DNA from: Calditrichota bacterium
GTDB taxonomy: Bacteria; Zhuqueibacterota; Zhuqueibacteria; Zhuqueibacterales; Geothermadaptataceae
DNA: 64,000 bases
Assembly (NCBI GenBank): GCA_008501765.1
Contig: QQUE01000003.1
Span: 1 to 64,000 of the forward strand
Direction: 5' to 3'
This document shows positions 42,058 to 52,226 of this stretch, piece by piece; position 1 is the first letter of the stretch, and each line of letters opens with the position of its first letter. The translations under genes were made by a program, and so were the position numbers. The notes beneath the pieces are model-generated. The model searched no databases. It worked only from the letters and a program-made list of their open reading frames with translations, and was not told the origin of the DNA.

Positions 42058-44838
42058 ATGGAAAATGAAATGAGATATGCGCGATTTCTGCCAGGATTGA
42101 TATTTCTCTCTGTCCTGTTTATGGGCTGTGATTTGCTTAAACAGCCACAAACATCCGTCGCTGAATTACGCTGTGAATATGCAATCGATCCGCATAATAT
42201 TGACAATCCGGCTCCGCGGTTCAGTTGGATTATTGAATCGGAAATTCGGGGGCAACGCCAAACGGCTTATCAAATTCATGTATCGAAAAATAAAACTGAG
42301 CTTGGCAAGAAATTAAAATTGTTATGGGATTCTGGCAGAGTGGAATCCGCTGGCGCGACGCATATTGAGTACAGAGGGGCGCCGCTGGCGAGCAATTCAC
42401 ACTATTTTTGGCACGTGATCATCTGGGATAAAGACGGCCTGCCACATGAGAGTCGAATTGCAGAATTCGAAACAGCTCAATTTTCCCCGGATGACTGGTC
42501 TGCAAAATGGATCGGCAGTGGGCCGCAAAAAGAACCTCGAAGTGATCATGGTTTTTTTAAAAACCCAAAGGAGCAATACGCGTGCGAAGACACAGTCGTT
42601 CATGATGGGCGTTCCGTCCTTTTACGGCGAGAAATAAGCTGTAAGGAGTCGATAAAACGGGCGCGTGTTTTTGTCACTGGACTGGGGTTTTATGAATTTT
42701 ATCTCAACGGTGCAAAGGTCGGTGATCATGTGCAGGCGCCGGCCAAAACCAACTACCGCAAGCAGGTTTTGTATGACACCTATGACGTAACAGCACAGCT
42801 AAAAAAAGGGGTGAACGCACTCGGCATCCATTTGGGGAACGGCTGGTTTAATCCGTACAAAAAATGGTGGCGGCCATACCGAATGCAGTGGTTTGGCGCC
42901 AAGCGCGCATTCATGCAACTGCATGTGGAATACCAAAATGGCGCTACAGAAATTTTTACTACAGATGAGCATTGGAAATTCGCTCCCGGGCCTATTCTTT
43001 TCAACTGTATTTACGATGGCGAAATCTACGACGCTAATGAGGAACACTATGGCTGGAACGCACCTGGTTTCGATGACAGCCACTGGAAAAAGGTTAATAT
43101 CGTTGAACCGCCGGGCGGCAAACTCATTTCTCATGTCATGCCGGCAATAAAAGTGACTCAAGAAATCGAGCCGGTAAAGATGCACAACCCGGCTCCGGGT
43201 GTGCAGGTTTTTGATCTGGGGCAGAATTTTGCCGGTTGGGTCCGCCTCAGAATGAAAGGTGAAAAAGGCACGAAAGTGCAGTTGCGGTTCGCGGAAGACA
43301 TTTTTGCCGATGGCAATATTGATGTCACCAGCAATGAACATGCAAAAGCAACCGCGACCTACATTTTAAAAGGGGGCACATCAGAAACCTACGAACCGCG
43401 GTTTACCTATTTCGGTTTTAAGTATGTGGAAATAACTGCAGAGCCGAAGTTGCCGGAAATCGAGAAAGTTACTGGATGCGTTGTGCATTCCGCCTGCGAG
43501 CAAACCGGTATTTTTGAATGTGGAAACGACGTGATAAACAAAATTCATCGGGCCACGGTTTGGTCGCAGCGGAGTAATATGCTGGGATTTCCGATGGATT
43601 GCCCGCAGCGCGATGAACGGCTTGGCTGGTTTGGTGACGCGCAGGTTACGGCTGAAGAGGCAATTTTTAATTTTGATATGCCTCTTTTTTATAAAAACTG
43701 GCTCAGCGGAATTCAGAGCAATCAGGATGATAAAACCGGCGATATCCCGATTATTTCGCCGCGGCCCTACATTTGGGATGAGGGCGTCGAGTGGAGCAGC
43801 ACCTACATCGTGATGAACTGGCTGTACTATTTGCACTACGGCGATACCCGTATTCTCGAAGAACATTTTGAATCGATGGAGCGCTATGTGCAATTTCTCG
43901 ATTCCATTTCTTCGGAATACATCTTAAAACCGGGCTGGATTGGTGATTGGGGCAGCCTGGTTAAGGGGTGGAAAGAGGGAGAACCCGTTTCTGTTCCAAC
44001 GGCATTTTACTACTGGAATAGCACAATTCTGTCCAAAGTCGCGGATGTGCTCGGAAAAACAAGCGAGGCCGTAGCTTATAAAGCATTAGCCTCAAATATC
44101 CGGGATGCATACAACCGGAAATTTTTCAACGCGTCGACAAAGCAGTACAACGATGGCAGTCAGATGGCCAACGCCTTCCCCTTGTTTCTCGGAATCGTGC
44201 CTGAAAAATATCGTCAGGAAGTGCTCGATAATCTGGTTGCGGACATTGTCGAGAAAAATGATGGGCATCTCACAACCGGTGTTTTAGGCTCGAAATATAT
44301 GATTGAAGCTTTGAGTTTGTTTGACAGGGCAGATATCGGCTGGCTTTTGGCAACACAAACCGGCTATCCCAGCTGGAGTGATATGGTGCAAAAGTATACC
44401 ACGATGAGTGAATTTTGGACTTTGAAACAGTCGCACAACCATGTTATGACTGGCAGCATCGACGCCTTCTTTTTTAAAACTCTGGCGGGAATTCATGTCG
44501 ATGAAGCCAATCCCGGATTCAAAAAAATCATCATCAAACCATTTATCCCGGATTCGCTGGATTACGTCAAAGCCTCGATCAAAACGATCAGAGGAACGAT
44601 TGCGTCGGAATGGCAGCAGACGGACACCGAACTGCGTTTTAATTTAACGATTCCGGCCAATAGTTCGGCTGATGTGTTTTTCCCCGTTTCCGGAGTCGAG
44701 AAAATTTATGAGAATGGCGTAAAAGCCAGCGAAAGTGAAGGGATTACACACCTCCGTTCTCAGGCGAACTTCGAAGTTTTCTCCCTCGCATCCGGGAATT
44801 ATAATTTTACCGTGATGAAAGAACCGAATATTTTTTAG
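42058..44838 (+). CDS. Alpha-L-rhamnosidase-like lipoprotein (GH78 family)
   Basis: A 926-residue exported lipoprotein (LFMGCDLL lipobox). An N-terminal beta-sandwich (ELRCEYAIDPHNIDNPAPRF), a second sandwich, and an (alpha/alpha)6 catalytic barrel with the GH78 signature FPMDCPQRDERLGWFGDAQ near residue 510 and the following EGVEWSSTYI segment. GH78 enzymes remove terminal alpha-L-rhamnose from pectin-like or flavonoid glycosides. The lipid anchor indicates surface digestion. It stands apart from the sugar cluster that starts at 51 kb. A second ATG at 42070 is an equally possible start. Confidence 0.9.
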   Translation: MENEMRYARFLPGLIFLSVLFMGCDLLKQPQTSVAELRCEYAIDPHNIDNPAPRFSWIIESEIRGQRQTAYQIHVSKNKTELGKKLKLLWDSGRVESAGATHIEYRGAPLASNSHYFWHVIIWDKDGLPHESRIAEFETAQFSPDDWSAKWIGSGPQKEPRSDHGFFKNPKEQYACEDTVVHDGRSVLLRREISCKESIKRARVFVTGLGFYEFYLNGAKVGDHVQAPAKTNYRKQVLYDTYDVTAQLKKGVNALGIHLGNGWFNPYKKWWRPYRMQWFGAKRAFMQLHVEYQNGATEIFTTDEHWKFAPGPILFNCIYDGEIYDANEEHYGWNAPGFDDSHWKKVNIVEPPGGKLISHVMPAIKVTQEIEPVKMHNPAPGVQVFDLGQNFAGWVRLRMKGEKGTKVQLRFAEDIFADGNIDVTSNEHAKATATYILKGGTSETYEPRFTYFGFKYVEITAEPKLPEIEKVTGCVVHSACEQTGIFECGNDVINKIHRATVWSQRSNMLGFPMDCPQRDERLGWFGDAQVTAEEAIFNFDMPLFYKNWLSGIQSNQDDKTGDIPIISPRPYIWDEGVEWSSTYIVMNWLYYLHYGDTRILEEHFESMERYVQFLDSISSEYILKPGWIGDWGSLVKGWKEGEPVSVPTAFYYWNSTILSKVADVLGKTSEAVAYKALASNIRDAYNRKFFNASTKQYNDGSQMANAFPLFLGIVPEKYRQEVLDNLVADIVEKNDGHLTTGVLGSKYMIEALSLFDRADIGWLLATQTGYPSWSDMVQKYTTMSEFWTLKQSHNHVMTGSIDAFFFKTLAGIHVDEANPGFKKIIIKPFIPDSLDYVKASIKTIRGTIASEWQQTDTELRFNLTIPANSSADVFFPVSGVEKIYENGVKASESEGITHLRSQANFEVFSLASGNYNFTVMKEPNIF

Positions 44839-44848
44839 TATAAATCAG

Positions 44849-44939
44849 CCCGGATTGCATTCTTTGCAATACCGGGGTCTCCCTGAGCCTGAGCATATTG
44901 TCGGGGGATCCCGGTATTTCACGCTGTGAAAACCGGGAT
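44849..44939. repeat. Two adjacent palindromic hairpins
   Basis: CCCGGATTGCA pairs with TGCAATACCGGG (44849-44876), and ATCCCGGTATTTCAC with GTGAAAACCGGGAT (44908-44939, one bulge). They follow the rhamnosidase stop and might end its transcript or be a REP-type repeat; no T-run follows. The rest of the 431-bp gap, 44940-45269, is AT-rich and shows nothing recognisable. Confidence 0.6.
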
Positions 44940-45269
44940 GACTCACAGACTAAATTGCCATTTTTATGCAATGAGATTCAATTTTGTACAACAGTATATT
45001 TTAAAATATTGATTGATTTTCTGTAAGATATTTATTGAAAATTTGTCGCTTATATTTTGGGTAGTGGTTGAATTGTATCTAAATTATTGCTTTATTTAAT
45101 ACACAAAATAAATTTCATTTTAAAAATCCTGAAAGAATCCCATTTCACAGGCTCACATATTAACTCAATTTCAAAAATTGAGAGTAGCAGTGCAATTGTG
45201 ATGTGATGATTTCTGCAGTCCGGTTTCAATTAGGATTTAAAATATCAGAGATTGTATGAGGATTTCTCG

Positions 45270-48200
45270 GTGGACTATGCTTTCCATCCGGCAATAAAAA
45301 CATGGTTTGATTCACAATTTAAAAAACCAAGTCCGCCGCAACAGCAAGGCTGGCCGGTTATCGCAAGCAGAGAAAATACGCTCATTTTAGCGCCCACCGG
45401 CTCTGGTAAAACCCTCACGGCTTTTCTCGCCTGCATCGACGATCTTTTTCACCGTTTGATCGATAAAGATTGGCACCACCGGAGTATCCACACCCTTTAT
45501 ATTTCACCATTAAAAGCGTTGAATAACGATATCCAGCGCAATTTGCAGCAGCCACTGCAGGGCATCCGCCAACAGGCTGCTGAACTCGAATTGGAAATTC
45601 CGGAAATTCGTACACTTGTGCGCACCGGTGATACGCCCTCCAGCGTGCGGCAGTCGATGCTGCGAAAACCACCCCATATTCTGATCACAACACCAGAGTC
45701 CATTTATTTATTGCTGACATCCGAGCGTGGCAGGGAGATTTTTCGCCACCTGCGTTTCCTGATAATTGATGAGATTCATGCCATTTGCAATAACAAACGC
45801 GGCGTGCATTTGAGCCTGTCGCTCGAACGGCTGATGCCGCTTTGTGAAAATGAACCCACGCGTATTGGGCTCTCGGCAACACAACGTCCTCTTGAGCGTA
45901 TCGCGGCATTTTTAGGTGGGCAAAAATACCAGCCCGCTTCTCAAAATTATGCCAATCGCGACGTTAAGATTATTGACTGCGGCCAGCGCAAAAACATGGA
46001 TATCCAGGTTATCGCGCCGCCCGGTGGTTACCGCGATCTCGAAGATGCCAGCGTCTGGAAATCGGTAATTGAGAAAATTTACACTCTGATTTCCGGCCAT
46101 ACAACCACCCTGGTTTTTACCCTGTCCCGGGCGCAAAGCGAGCGTGTGGCGCGGCAATTGAATGATTTCCATAATAAAAAATTTGAAGACACCGAAGAAG
46201 AAATTGTCCGGGCTCACCACGGTAGTTTATCGCGGGAAACCAGATTTGAGGTGGAATTTGCTTTAAAAGCTGGCAATTTGCGTGCAGTTGTGGCCACTGC
46301 ATCCCTTGAATTGGGAATCGATATTGGCAGCGTTGACCTGGTAATTCAACTTGATGCACCGACCAGCGTTGCCTCCGGTTTGCAGCGCATCGGACGCAGC
46401 GGCCACGTCCTCGGTGCTACCAGCAAAGGCCGGATTTTGCCCCTTTATCAAGCAGAATTAGCCCACGCTGTCGCCCTGACTCAGGCAATGGTAAACGCGG
46501 AAATCGAAGAGACTATCGTACCCGAACTATGTCTCGATGTTTTGTCGCAACAAATACTCGCCGAGGTTGCCGTGCAAAACTGGCAGCGTATTGAGCTATT
46601 TAATCTTTACCGTCAAAGTTATTGCTACCGAAATTTAACTCTCTCAACTTTTGATCGCGTTCTCGACATGCTGTGCGGGTTGTACGCTAACACCCAAATT
46701 CGTGCTCTGCATCCTCGCTTGACGTGGGACAAAGTGAATGACCAGCTGATCGCGCGGCGCGGCGCCCGCATGCTGGCGACGATGAACGGCGGAACAATCC
46801 CTGATCGCGGCCTCTACGATGTTTATTTGCACGACGCCAATGTGCGTGTCGGCCAGGTGGATGAAGAATTTGTTTTTGAACGGCGGGTGGGCGAAAATTT
46901 TTATCTCGGCACCAGCGAATGGCGAATCGAGAACATCGCACAGGACCGGATTGTTGTTTCTCCGGTTCGCGCCATCGTGCCAATTGCGCCTTTTTGGAAA
47001 AGCGATTACGGTTTACCGCGCGATTTTATCACCATGCAAAAAGTCGGGGCCTTTTTGCGGGAGCTGTTAGAAGAATACGATCTCCAAAGTCAAAACTTTT
47101 CCCTTGAAAATACAGAAACTTCCTCCAAAGAAATCCTGCTCCCGGAGCTTGTCGAAGGGATGATGAGCAAACAATCGAGGCACCTTACAAAGCTAAGTAT
47201 CCAATCGACAAACAAGCTTGTTGCACCGGAAATAATGCAAAGCCTGCATGAGTTTGTCGCCAGTCAACTGGAATTTTGTGGTGAAATCGCCACAGACAAA
47301 CGCATAGTTTTTGAATATTTTTACGATAGCGCCAACCAACCGATGTTGTTAATTCACGCGCCATTTGGTGGCCGGGTGAACCAAGCCTGGGCTATTGGCC
47401 TCTCAACTTTTCTGGCTCGAAAATATGCCATCGAAATTCAATACAGCTTTGATGATGACGGCGTTCTTTTCCGCCTCCTCGATGTCGAAAAACCGGTTGA
47501 TTCAAGCGAGTTGTTGGGTATTTCCGCAGAGCAACTGGAGAAATTTATTATTGAGGGATTGCCCAACGCGCCTGTTTTTATGGTGCTGTTTCGCTATAAC
47601 GCCGGAAGTTCCTTGTTGCTGACGCGATCACGAGCAGGGAAACGCATCCCCTTGTGGCTTCAGCGTTTGCGTACTGTCGATTTGATGCAAAATATCCGGC
47701 AATTTCCAGATTTCCCGATAGTGCTGGAAACCTACCGCGATTGCCTGGAAAATATGCTCGATTTGCCGAATCTGAAAAAAGCGATTGCCCGAATTCAGAG
47801 TGGCGATATTGAGGTCGCAACCATTAAAACGAGCGGGCCATCACCGATGGCGGCCGGGCTGATGTATAAATTTCTCGAACGCAATCTTTATGATGGCGAC
47901 CGCAATCGGACGCCGGAAATTGGTGGCGATGTGCATCGCCAGGCGCTGGCAGAAATCCTTGAAAAAGATCAAATTCCAGCGATATTCACCCATGAGCTTG
48001 TTGAAAAACTGGTTCGCAGGTTGCAATTTCTGGAACACACATCGAAAGCGAAATCCAGCGAAGATTTATTTAGCATTATCGATAAACTGGGACCACTTTC
48101 TGAAGATCAACTTCAGCAACGCAGCCGAATTAATTTGCAGGATGCGCTCAGCGAACTCAAAAATACCGGGCGCATATTACTCGCAGAAAATATGTGGATT

Positions 48201-49847
48201 TCACAGGAATTTCAGACAAAAACAAAACAGTTTTCCAACGCTGATAAGATCACATTTTTTGTCGAAAGAGCGCTGCAATGCCACGGGCCACTCACCGGCA
48301 AAGCTTTGCAGAAAAAATTAGCAGGCTGGTCACTTGAATCCATCGTTCGATCTCTGGAAAATCTCAAGGAAAAAAGCCTCGTCGTCTCTGGTCAAATGTT
48401 GGAAAAAGATGAAGATATTTACTGGTGCGACCGTCATAATTTCGAAACCCTGTACCGGCAAGCGATCGCTGAAAGGCGGCAAGAAGCCGGGATCGCAATG
48501 GCGGAGCATTTCAATCAATTTTTGTTGCAATGGCATCAGATTAAAAATGGATTTACCCACGTATCCGAGCTCGTTCAACGTTATCGCGGATTCCGGTTTC
48601 CGTTGTTTGCTTTCGAGCGGGAAATTATCCGTGCTCGATTGAGCGAGTGGAATGAAAGCAAATTTATCCAGCACCGTATTGAATTTAATCAGGCACTGCA
48701 ACAGGGGCAGATTATTACGCGAATGCACCGGGCCAGCGAGAAAGGGCGCCGTGTTGTCAGTTTTCATGGCAGGGGCGAAGGCCACCTGTTTTTCGAGAAA
48801 AAAGGTGTGCTCGATAAAGCTGAAAATCTCCGCAAAACAAGCCGGGAAGTTTGTGCGTTTTTGCAGGAAAACGGAGCCAGTTTTATCGATGATATAATTG
48901 CCGGTACGGAAAATTCCAGTGTGCAAATCCACGCGGCGCTGCAGGAACTTGCAGAAAATGAAATACTCTCCTGCGATCAGGCCGACGCCCTGCAGCACAT
49001 CGCCGGAACAAATCCTGTGGGTGATTCAAGCTTGGGCCTCGCAACCGAACTTTTCCCGAATCAATCGTGGCGACAGAAAGCCCGGGGCAGAAGACGTGGC
49101 GTCCGTTCCGGATTGTCAGAATTCAGGCAAAAACAAAAAAAACTGCAAGGCCGCTGGTTTCTGACGACTTCTTTTTCGGCCCATGGAAAGGATGTTTCGA
49201 AAGAAAAACAGGCTGAAAAACAAGCCCGCCTGCTATTGCAGCGCTATGGGATTTTGGTGAAAGAATGGTACCGCCGTGAGTCGGGATTGCTGCCGTGGTA
49301 CCATATTTTTACGGCTTTAAAACGGCTCGAATGGCAGGGCGAAATTCGCCGTGGTTATTTTGTGCAGGGCCTTTCCGGAATTCAGTACGCTCTACCCGAG
49401 GCCGTTCGGCTTTTACAGAAAATACTGGATGGGAAATTGAGCGGTGAAAAACCATCGGTTTTAATCAGCACAGCAGATCCGGCGTTGCCATTTGGCGGCA
49501 TGCTGCAGTGGAATTTGCGAAAGCAAAATGGCGAGCAGGCTGTGATTACACGCGCTTTTTCAAACCATGTGCTGTTCGATAAAAATAAGCCGGTCGCCTA
49601 TCTGGAAAATTTTTGCAAACGGCTTTTCATCTTGCTCGGTTTTTCTGAGCAATTGATTCCGCCACTGTGTGCAAACTTAAAAATTTGGCTCCAGCTCCCT
49701 GTTGCCGTTCGCAATTTAAAAAATGTGACCATAGAACAAATTGCGGGGCAGGCTGCGGCCAGGCATGCGTTCGCTAAAAGTTTTGTCTCAAATGGATTTG
49801 AAAAAAGTGGGGAAGCATTGATTTTATGGCCATCTGCGGTCGAGTGA
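45270..49847 (+). CDS. lhr: Lhr-type large ATP-dependent helicase
   Basis: A 1525-residue superfamily 2 helicase, the long form with C-terminal extension seen in Lhr. Motif I APTGSGKT, motif II DEIH, motif III LSATQ, motif VI SGLQRIGRSGH and the HHGSLSRETR segment are intact; the Lhr-specific winged-helix and C-terminal beta regions follow. In other bacteria Lhr acts in DNA repair. GTG 45270 has GAGGA 7 nt upstream, preferred over the TTG at 45252. Residues ~615-660 form a linker absent from typical family members; it contains PELVEG encoded by a palindromic repeat half (see the repeat entry). Confidence 0.88.
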   Translation: MDYAFHPAIKTWFDSQFKKPSPPQQQGWPVIASRENTLILAPTGSGKTLTAFLACIDDLFHRLIDKDWHHRSIHTLYISPLKALNNDIQRNLQQPLQGIRQQAAELELEIPEIRTLVRTGDTPSSVRQSMLRKPPHILITTPESIYLLLTSERGREIFRHLRFLIIDEIHAICNNKRGVHLSLSLERLMPLCENEPTRIGLSATQRPLERIAAFLGGQKYQPASQNYANRDVKIIDCGQRKNMDIQVIAPPGGYRDLEDASVWKSVIEKIYTLISGHTTTLVFTLSRAQSERVARQLNDFHNKKFEDTEEEIVRAHHGSLSRETRFEVEFALKAGNLRAVVATASLELGIDIGSVDLVIQLDAPTSVASGLQRIGRSGHVLGATSKGRILPLYQAELAHAVALTQAMVNAEIEETIVPELCLDVLSQQILAEVAVQNWQRIELFNLYRQSYCYRNLTLSTFDRVLDMLCGLYANTQIRALHPRLTWDKVNDQLIARRGARMLATMNGGTIPDRGLYDVYLHDANVRVGQVDEEFVFERRVGENFYLGTSEWRIENIAQDRIVVSPVRAIVPIAPFWKSDYGLPRDFITMQKVGAFLRELLEEYDLQSQNFSLENTETSSKEILLPELVEGMMSKQSRHLTKLSIQSTNKLVAPEIMQSLHEFVASQLEFCGEIATDKRIVFEYFYDSANQPMLLIHAPFGGRVNQAWAIGLSTFLARKYAIEIQYSFDDDGVLFRLLDVEKPVDSSELLGISAEQLEKFIIEGLPNAPVFMVLFRYNAGSSLLLTRSRAGKRIPLWLQRLRTVDLMQNIRQFPDFPIVLETYRDCLENMLDLPNLKKAIARIQSGDIEVATIKTSGPSPMAAGLMYKFLERNLYDGDRNRTPEIGGDVHRQALAEILEKDQIPAIFTHELVEKLVRRLQFLEHTSKAKSSEDLFSIIDKLGPLSEDQLQQRSRINLQDALSELKNTGRILLAENMWISQEFQTKTKQFSNADKITFFVERALQCHGPLTGKALQKKLAGWSLESIVRSLENLKEKSLVVSGQMLEKDEDIYWCDRHNFETLYRQAIAERRQEAGIAMAEHFNQFLLQWHQIKNGFTHVSELVQRYRGFRFPLFAFEREIIRARLSEWNESKFIQHRIEFNQALQQGQIITRMHRASEKGRRVVSFHGRGEGHLFFEKKGVLDKAENLRKTSREVCAFLQENGASFIDDIIAGTENSSVQIHAALQELAENEILSCDQADALQHIAGTNPVGDSSLGLATELFPNQSWRQKARGRRRGVRSGLSEFRQKQKKLQGRWFLTTSFSAHGKDVSKEKQAEKQARLLLQRYGILVKEWYRRESGLLPWYHIFTALKRLEWQGEIRRGYFVQGLSGIQYALPEAVRLLQKILDGKLSGEKPSVLISTADPALPFGGMLQWNLRKQNGEQAVITRAFSNHVLFDKNKPVAYLENFCKRLFILLGFSEQLIPPLCANLKIWLQLPVAVRNLKNVTIEQIAGQAAARHAFAKSFVSNGFEKSGEALILWPSAVE
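47142..47159 (+). repeat. Half of a REP-like palindrome inside the helicase gene
   Basis: CCGGAGCTTGTCGAAGGG matches 17 of 18 bases of the CCTGAGCTTGTCGAAGGG arm at 61559-61576. It encodes PELVEG (residues 625-630 of the helicase) in a linker region, consistent with an intergenic repeat having inserted in frame in an unstructured segment. Confidence 0.7.
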
Positions 49848-49893
49848 AGTTTTGTCGCCTTGAATTGAAAGTAAAAATTAAAAAGGAAACAGG

Positions 49894-50592
49894 ATGCAGG
49901 ATAAACAGACTCCTCTTGAAGTATATAAAAATTATCCCAGATATGAATATTTGTTTTCCATTTTTTTGGCCATATTTGTCACGTTTGTTGTGCTGACAAA
50001 TACGGTCGGTGTGAAACTTTTTACCGTGTTTGGCAGGACATTCGGCGTCAGCATACTCTGGTACCCATTGACATTTTTAGTGACGGATATCGTTTCTGAA
50101 ATTTATGGCGCCAAACGGGCGCGCTATATGGTGATTATGGGATTCGCTATGAGCGTGCTGTTATTGCTGTTTTCAATCATTGGCATTGCTCTTCCGGTCG
50201 CCGAATTTTATCCGCTGCAGGACGCATACACCTCGATTTTTGGCCCGGTTTGGCGGCTGCTTTTTGGTTCCATGGCCGCCTACTTGCTGGCGCAACTCAT
50301 CGATGTAAAATTATTTCATTTCTGGAAAAGAAAAACAAAAGGCAAGCATCTCTGGCTGCGTAATAACGGATCAACCATGATTTCCCAATTTATCGATTCC
50401 ATCACCGTGAATATCATTTTCCTTTACAAGAATCCGGCGGTTTTTACCGGCGATTTCTGGGATGTTATGGCCGTTGCGATGAATGTTTACGTTTTTAAAG
50501 TCATCATCGCAGCGCTGGATACACCTCTGTGTTATGCGGGTGTTCGCCTGGTTGAGAAAATGACAGGTGTGAAAGGCAGTGAAGTAAATTAA
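49894..50592 (+). CDS. Queuosine precursor transporter (YhhQ/VUT family)
   Basis: A 232-residue inner-membrane protein with about six helices. Hallmarks are TNTVGVKLF in helix 1, LTFLVTDIVSEIYGAKRAR, and the later STMISQFIDSITVNIIFLY; these match the family that takes up queuine or preQ precursors used to modify tRNA. The name reflects family membership only. There is a 46-bp gap from the helicase with AAGGAAAC before the ATG; no preQ1 aptamer is visible in that short leader. Confidence 0.85.
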   Translation: MQDKQTPLEVYKNYPRYEYLFSIFLAIFVTFVVLTNTVGVKLFTVFGRTFGVSILWYPLTFLVTDIVSEIYGAKRARYMVIMGFAMSVLLLLFSIIGIALPVAEFYPLQDAYTSIFGPVWRLLFGSMAAYLLAQLIDVKLFHFWKRKTKGKHLWLRNNGSTMISQFIDSITVNIIFLYKNPAVFTGDFWDVMAVAMNVYVFKVIIAALDTPLCYAGVRLVEKMTGVKGSEVN

Positions 50593-50610
50593 GAGCGGTG
50601 TTGTCTGAAG

Positions 50611-51003
50611 TTACTTCCAGTAAGCCCGCAGGTTTTTCACAGCAAAATCAGCATACAGGGATTCATTTATTTCAGATGATGAAAACTCCAATCTCCAAAC
50701 GGCGATTTCCCTGGGCTCCAATGAAAATGATATTCGATAGTCGTCCCCACCCAATTTTAGACGATAACGTGCATCCGAATAAAATTGCCCTTCCACATAA
50801 AATGGCGGTGCGATGGTTCGATTTCCGGTGTTTTCGATAGTCCCGGTGGCAACGAGTTTATCCGACTCGGCCCACGTATCGGTAATGACAAAACGAACAT
50901 TGGAAATCACATCAACATTTGGCGAGCCTGTGATCGTTTCATCACAACCCCAGAATTGCAGTGCGCATAAAAAAATAACAAAAATAGTGAGTAGATTCTT
51001 CAT
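50611..51003 (-). CDS. Small lipoprotein, unknown function
   Basis: A 130-residue lipoprotein with signal VIFLCALQFWGC (lipobox FWGC) and a single predicted beta-sandwich of ~100 residues (TWAESDKLVATGTIENTGNR, FYSDARYRLKLGG), comparable in look to FxLYD-type domains. It is convergent with the transporter and divergent from the LacI-type gene. No catalytic motif seen. Confidence 0.68.
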   Translation of the reverse strand: MKNLLTIFVIFLCALQFWGCDETITGSPNVDVISNVRFVITDTWAESDKLVATGTIENTGNRTIAPPFYVEGQFYSDARYRLKLGGDDYRISFSLEPREIAVWRLEFSSSEINESLYADFAVKNLRAYWK

Positions 51004-51130
51004 CGACTGTCCCTCCAGTTTGACAAAATAACGCAGCTATCGATAATACTTTTGCCAACGATTTTTAGTTTCAATTTAATTAAATCCCATTGTGTGTCAC
51101 TATGCCAAATTCTGGATCGCGGAAATATTC

Positions 51131-51183
51131 TTGACAAAATTCAGTAGAATGTGTATTATGGTAACGTTAACGGTAGCGTTAAC
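51131..51183 (+). promoter_or_regulatory. Promoter and palindromic operator of the LacI-type regulator
   Basis: TTGACA (51131-51136), 17-bp spacer and TATTAT (51154-51159) form a near-consensus sigma-70 promoter. Immediately after, GTTAACGGTAGCGTTAAC (51166-51183) is an 18-bp operator with perfect 7-bp arms around the start site. This central CG-type palindrome suits a LacI-family dimer, so the regulator probably represses itself and perhaps the genes that follow. Confidence 0.82.
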
Positions 51184-51219
51184 AGTCGCGCTGTTCTGAG
51201 GAATTTGGAGAATTATTCA

Positions 51220-52218
51220 ATGAGTGTCACAATAAAAGATGTTGCGGCAAAAGCCGGCGTCTCAGCAATCACTGTTTCACGGGCATTGAATAATAAACCC
51301 GATATAAATGCAGACACCAAAAGGCGGATTCTCGACATAGCGCAGCAATTGGGCTATGTACCCAACGAGCTGGCCAAAAGCCTCGTCACCCGCCGAACCA
51401 ATGTTATCGCCATACTCATGCCCGGCGTTTCCGACACGCTTTCCACTGAAAAACTTGATGCGATTAACGGAGTTTGCTTTTCCGCAGGATTCACCACACT
51501 TTTCTGCAATACGAAAAATTCCGCCACAACCGAGCTTGAATTTCTGCGCCAAATTCAATCGAAAAGAGTGGATGGGCTGCTGTTGTTCCCCTCACAAAAA
51601 GGTGATGAATATATTGCCGAGTTGCAAAAAATAACTGTCCCGTACGTGTTTCTCAACAGATTTTCCAGTGTGCTGGATTGTGATTATGTGAAAAATGATA
51701 ATGTTTATGGCAGTTATATCGCAGTGCAGCATTTATTGCAGCGGGGTTATCGCTCTATCACTTATTTATGTGCGCGGCCAAATACCACGACTGGGCAGGA
51801 GAGAATAATCGGTAGCAAAAAAGCTGTGCGCGAGGCAGGGTTGCCTGAAGATTTGCTGAAAATTACAAACGTCGAAGATAGCGTGGCCCATTGCTATAAT
51901 TTGACACTTGATCTGATTAAAAACAATTCTCTGCCCGATGCTTTCGCCGTTTGGAACGATATTTTAGCCCTGGGCGTGCGAAAAGCGTTGCTGGAAAATG
52001 GCATAAAAATTCCAGATGATGTGGCTTTGATTGGCTACGATGATCTCGTATTTTCTGAATATTTGCATCCTCCATTGACAACAATCAAACAACAAAACTT
52101 TGAGCTTGGCGAACTCGCGGCAGAATTTTTGATCAACAAAATTGAGAAAAAGATTTTGCCGGAGGAAAAACAGCAACTTGAATTGAAACCCCGGCTAATT
52201 CCGCGGCAATCAACTTGA
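51220..52218 (+). CDS. LacI-family transcriptional regulator
   Basis: A 332-residue repressor: N-terminal LacI helix-turn-helix (TIKDVAAKAGVSAITVSRAL, residues ~4-23), hinge helix with NELAKSLVTRRT, and a periplasmic-binding-protein-like sugar domain ending with PPLTTIKQQNFELGELA. The ATG at 51220 has GGAG upstream; the longer frame to 51151 passes through the operator and is rejected. It heads the sugar gene run from 52.2 to 63.6 kb, so its effector is probably a sugar derived from the substrate of those enzymes. Confidence 0.9.
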   Translation: MSVTIKDVAAKAGVSAITVSRALNNKPDINADTKRRILDIAQQLGYVPNELAKSLVTRRTNVIAILMPGVSDTLSTEKLDAINGVCFSAGFTTLFCNTKNSATTELEFLRQIQSKRVDGLLLFPSQKGDEYIAELQKITVPYVFLNRFSSVLDCDYVKNDNVYGSYIAVQHLLQRGYRSITYLCARPNTTTGQERIIGSKKAVREAGLPEDLLKITNVEDSVAHCYNLTLDLIKNNSLPDAFAVWNDILALGVRKALLENGIKIPDDVALIGYDDLVFSEYLHPPLTTIKQQNFELGELAAEFLINKIEKKILPEEKQQLELKPRLIPRQST

Positions 52219-52226
52219 GCTTAATT

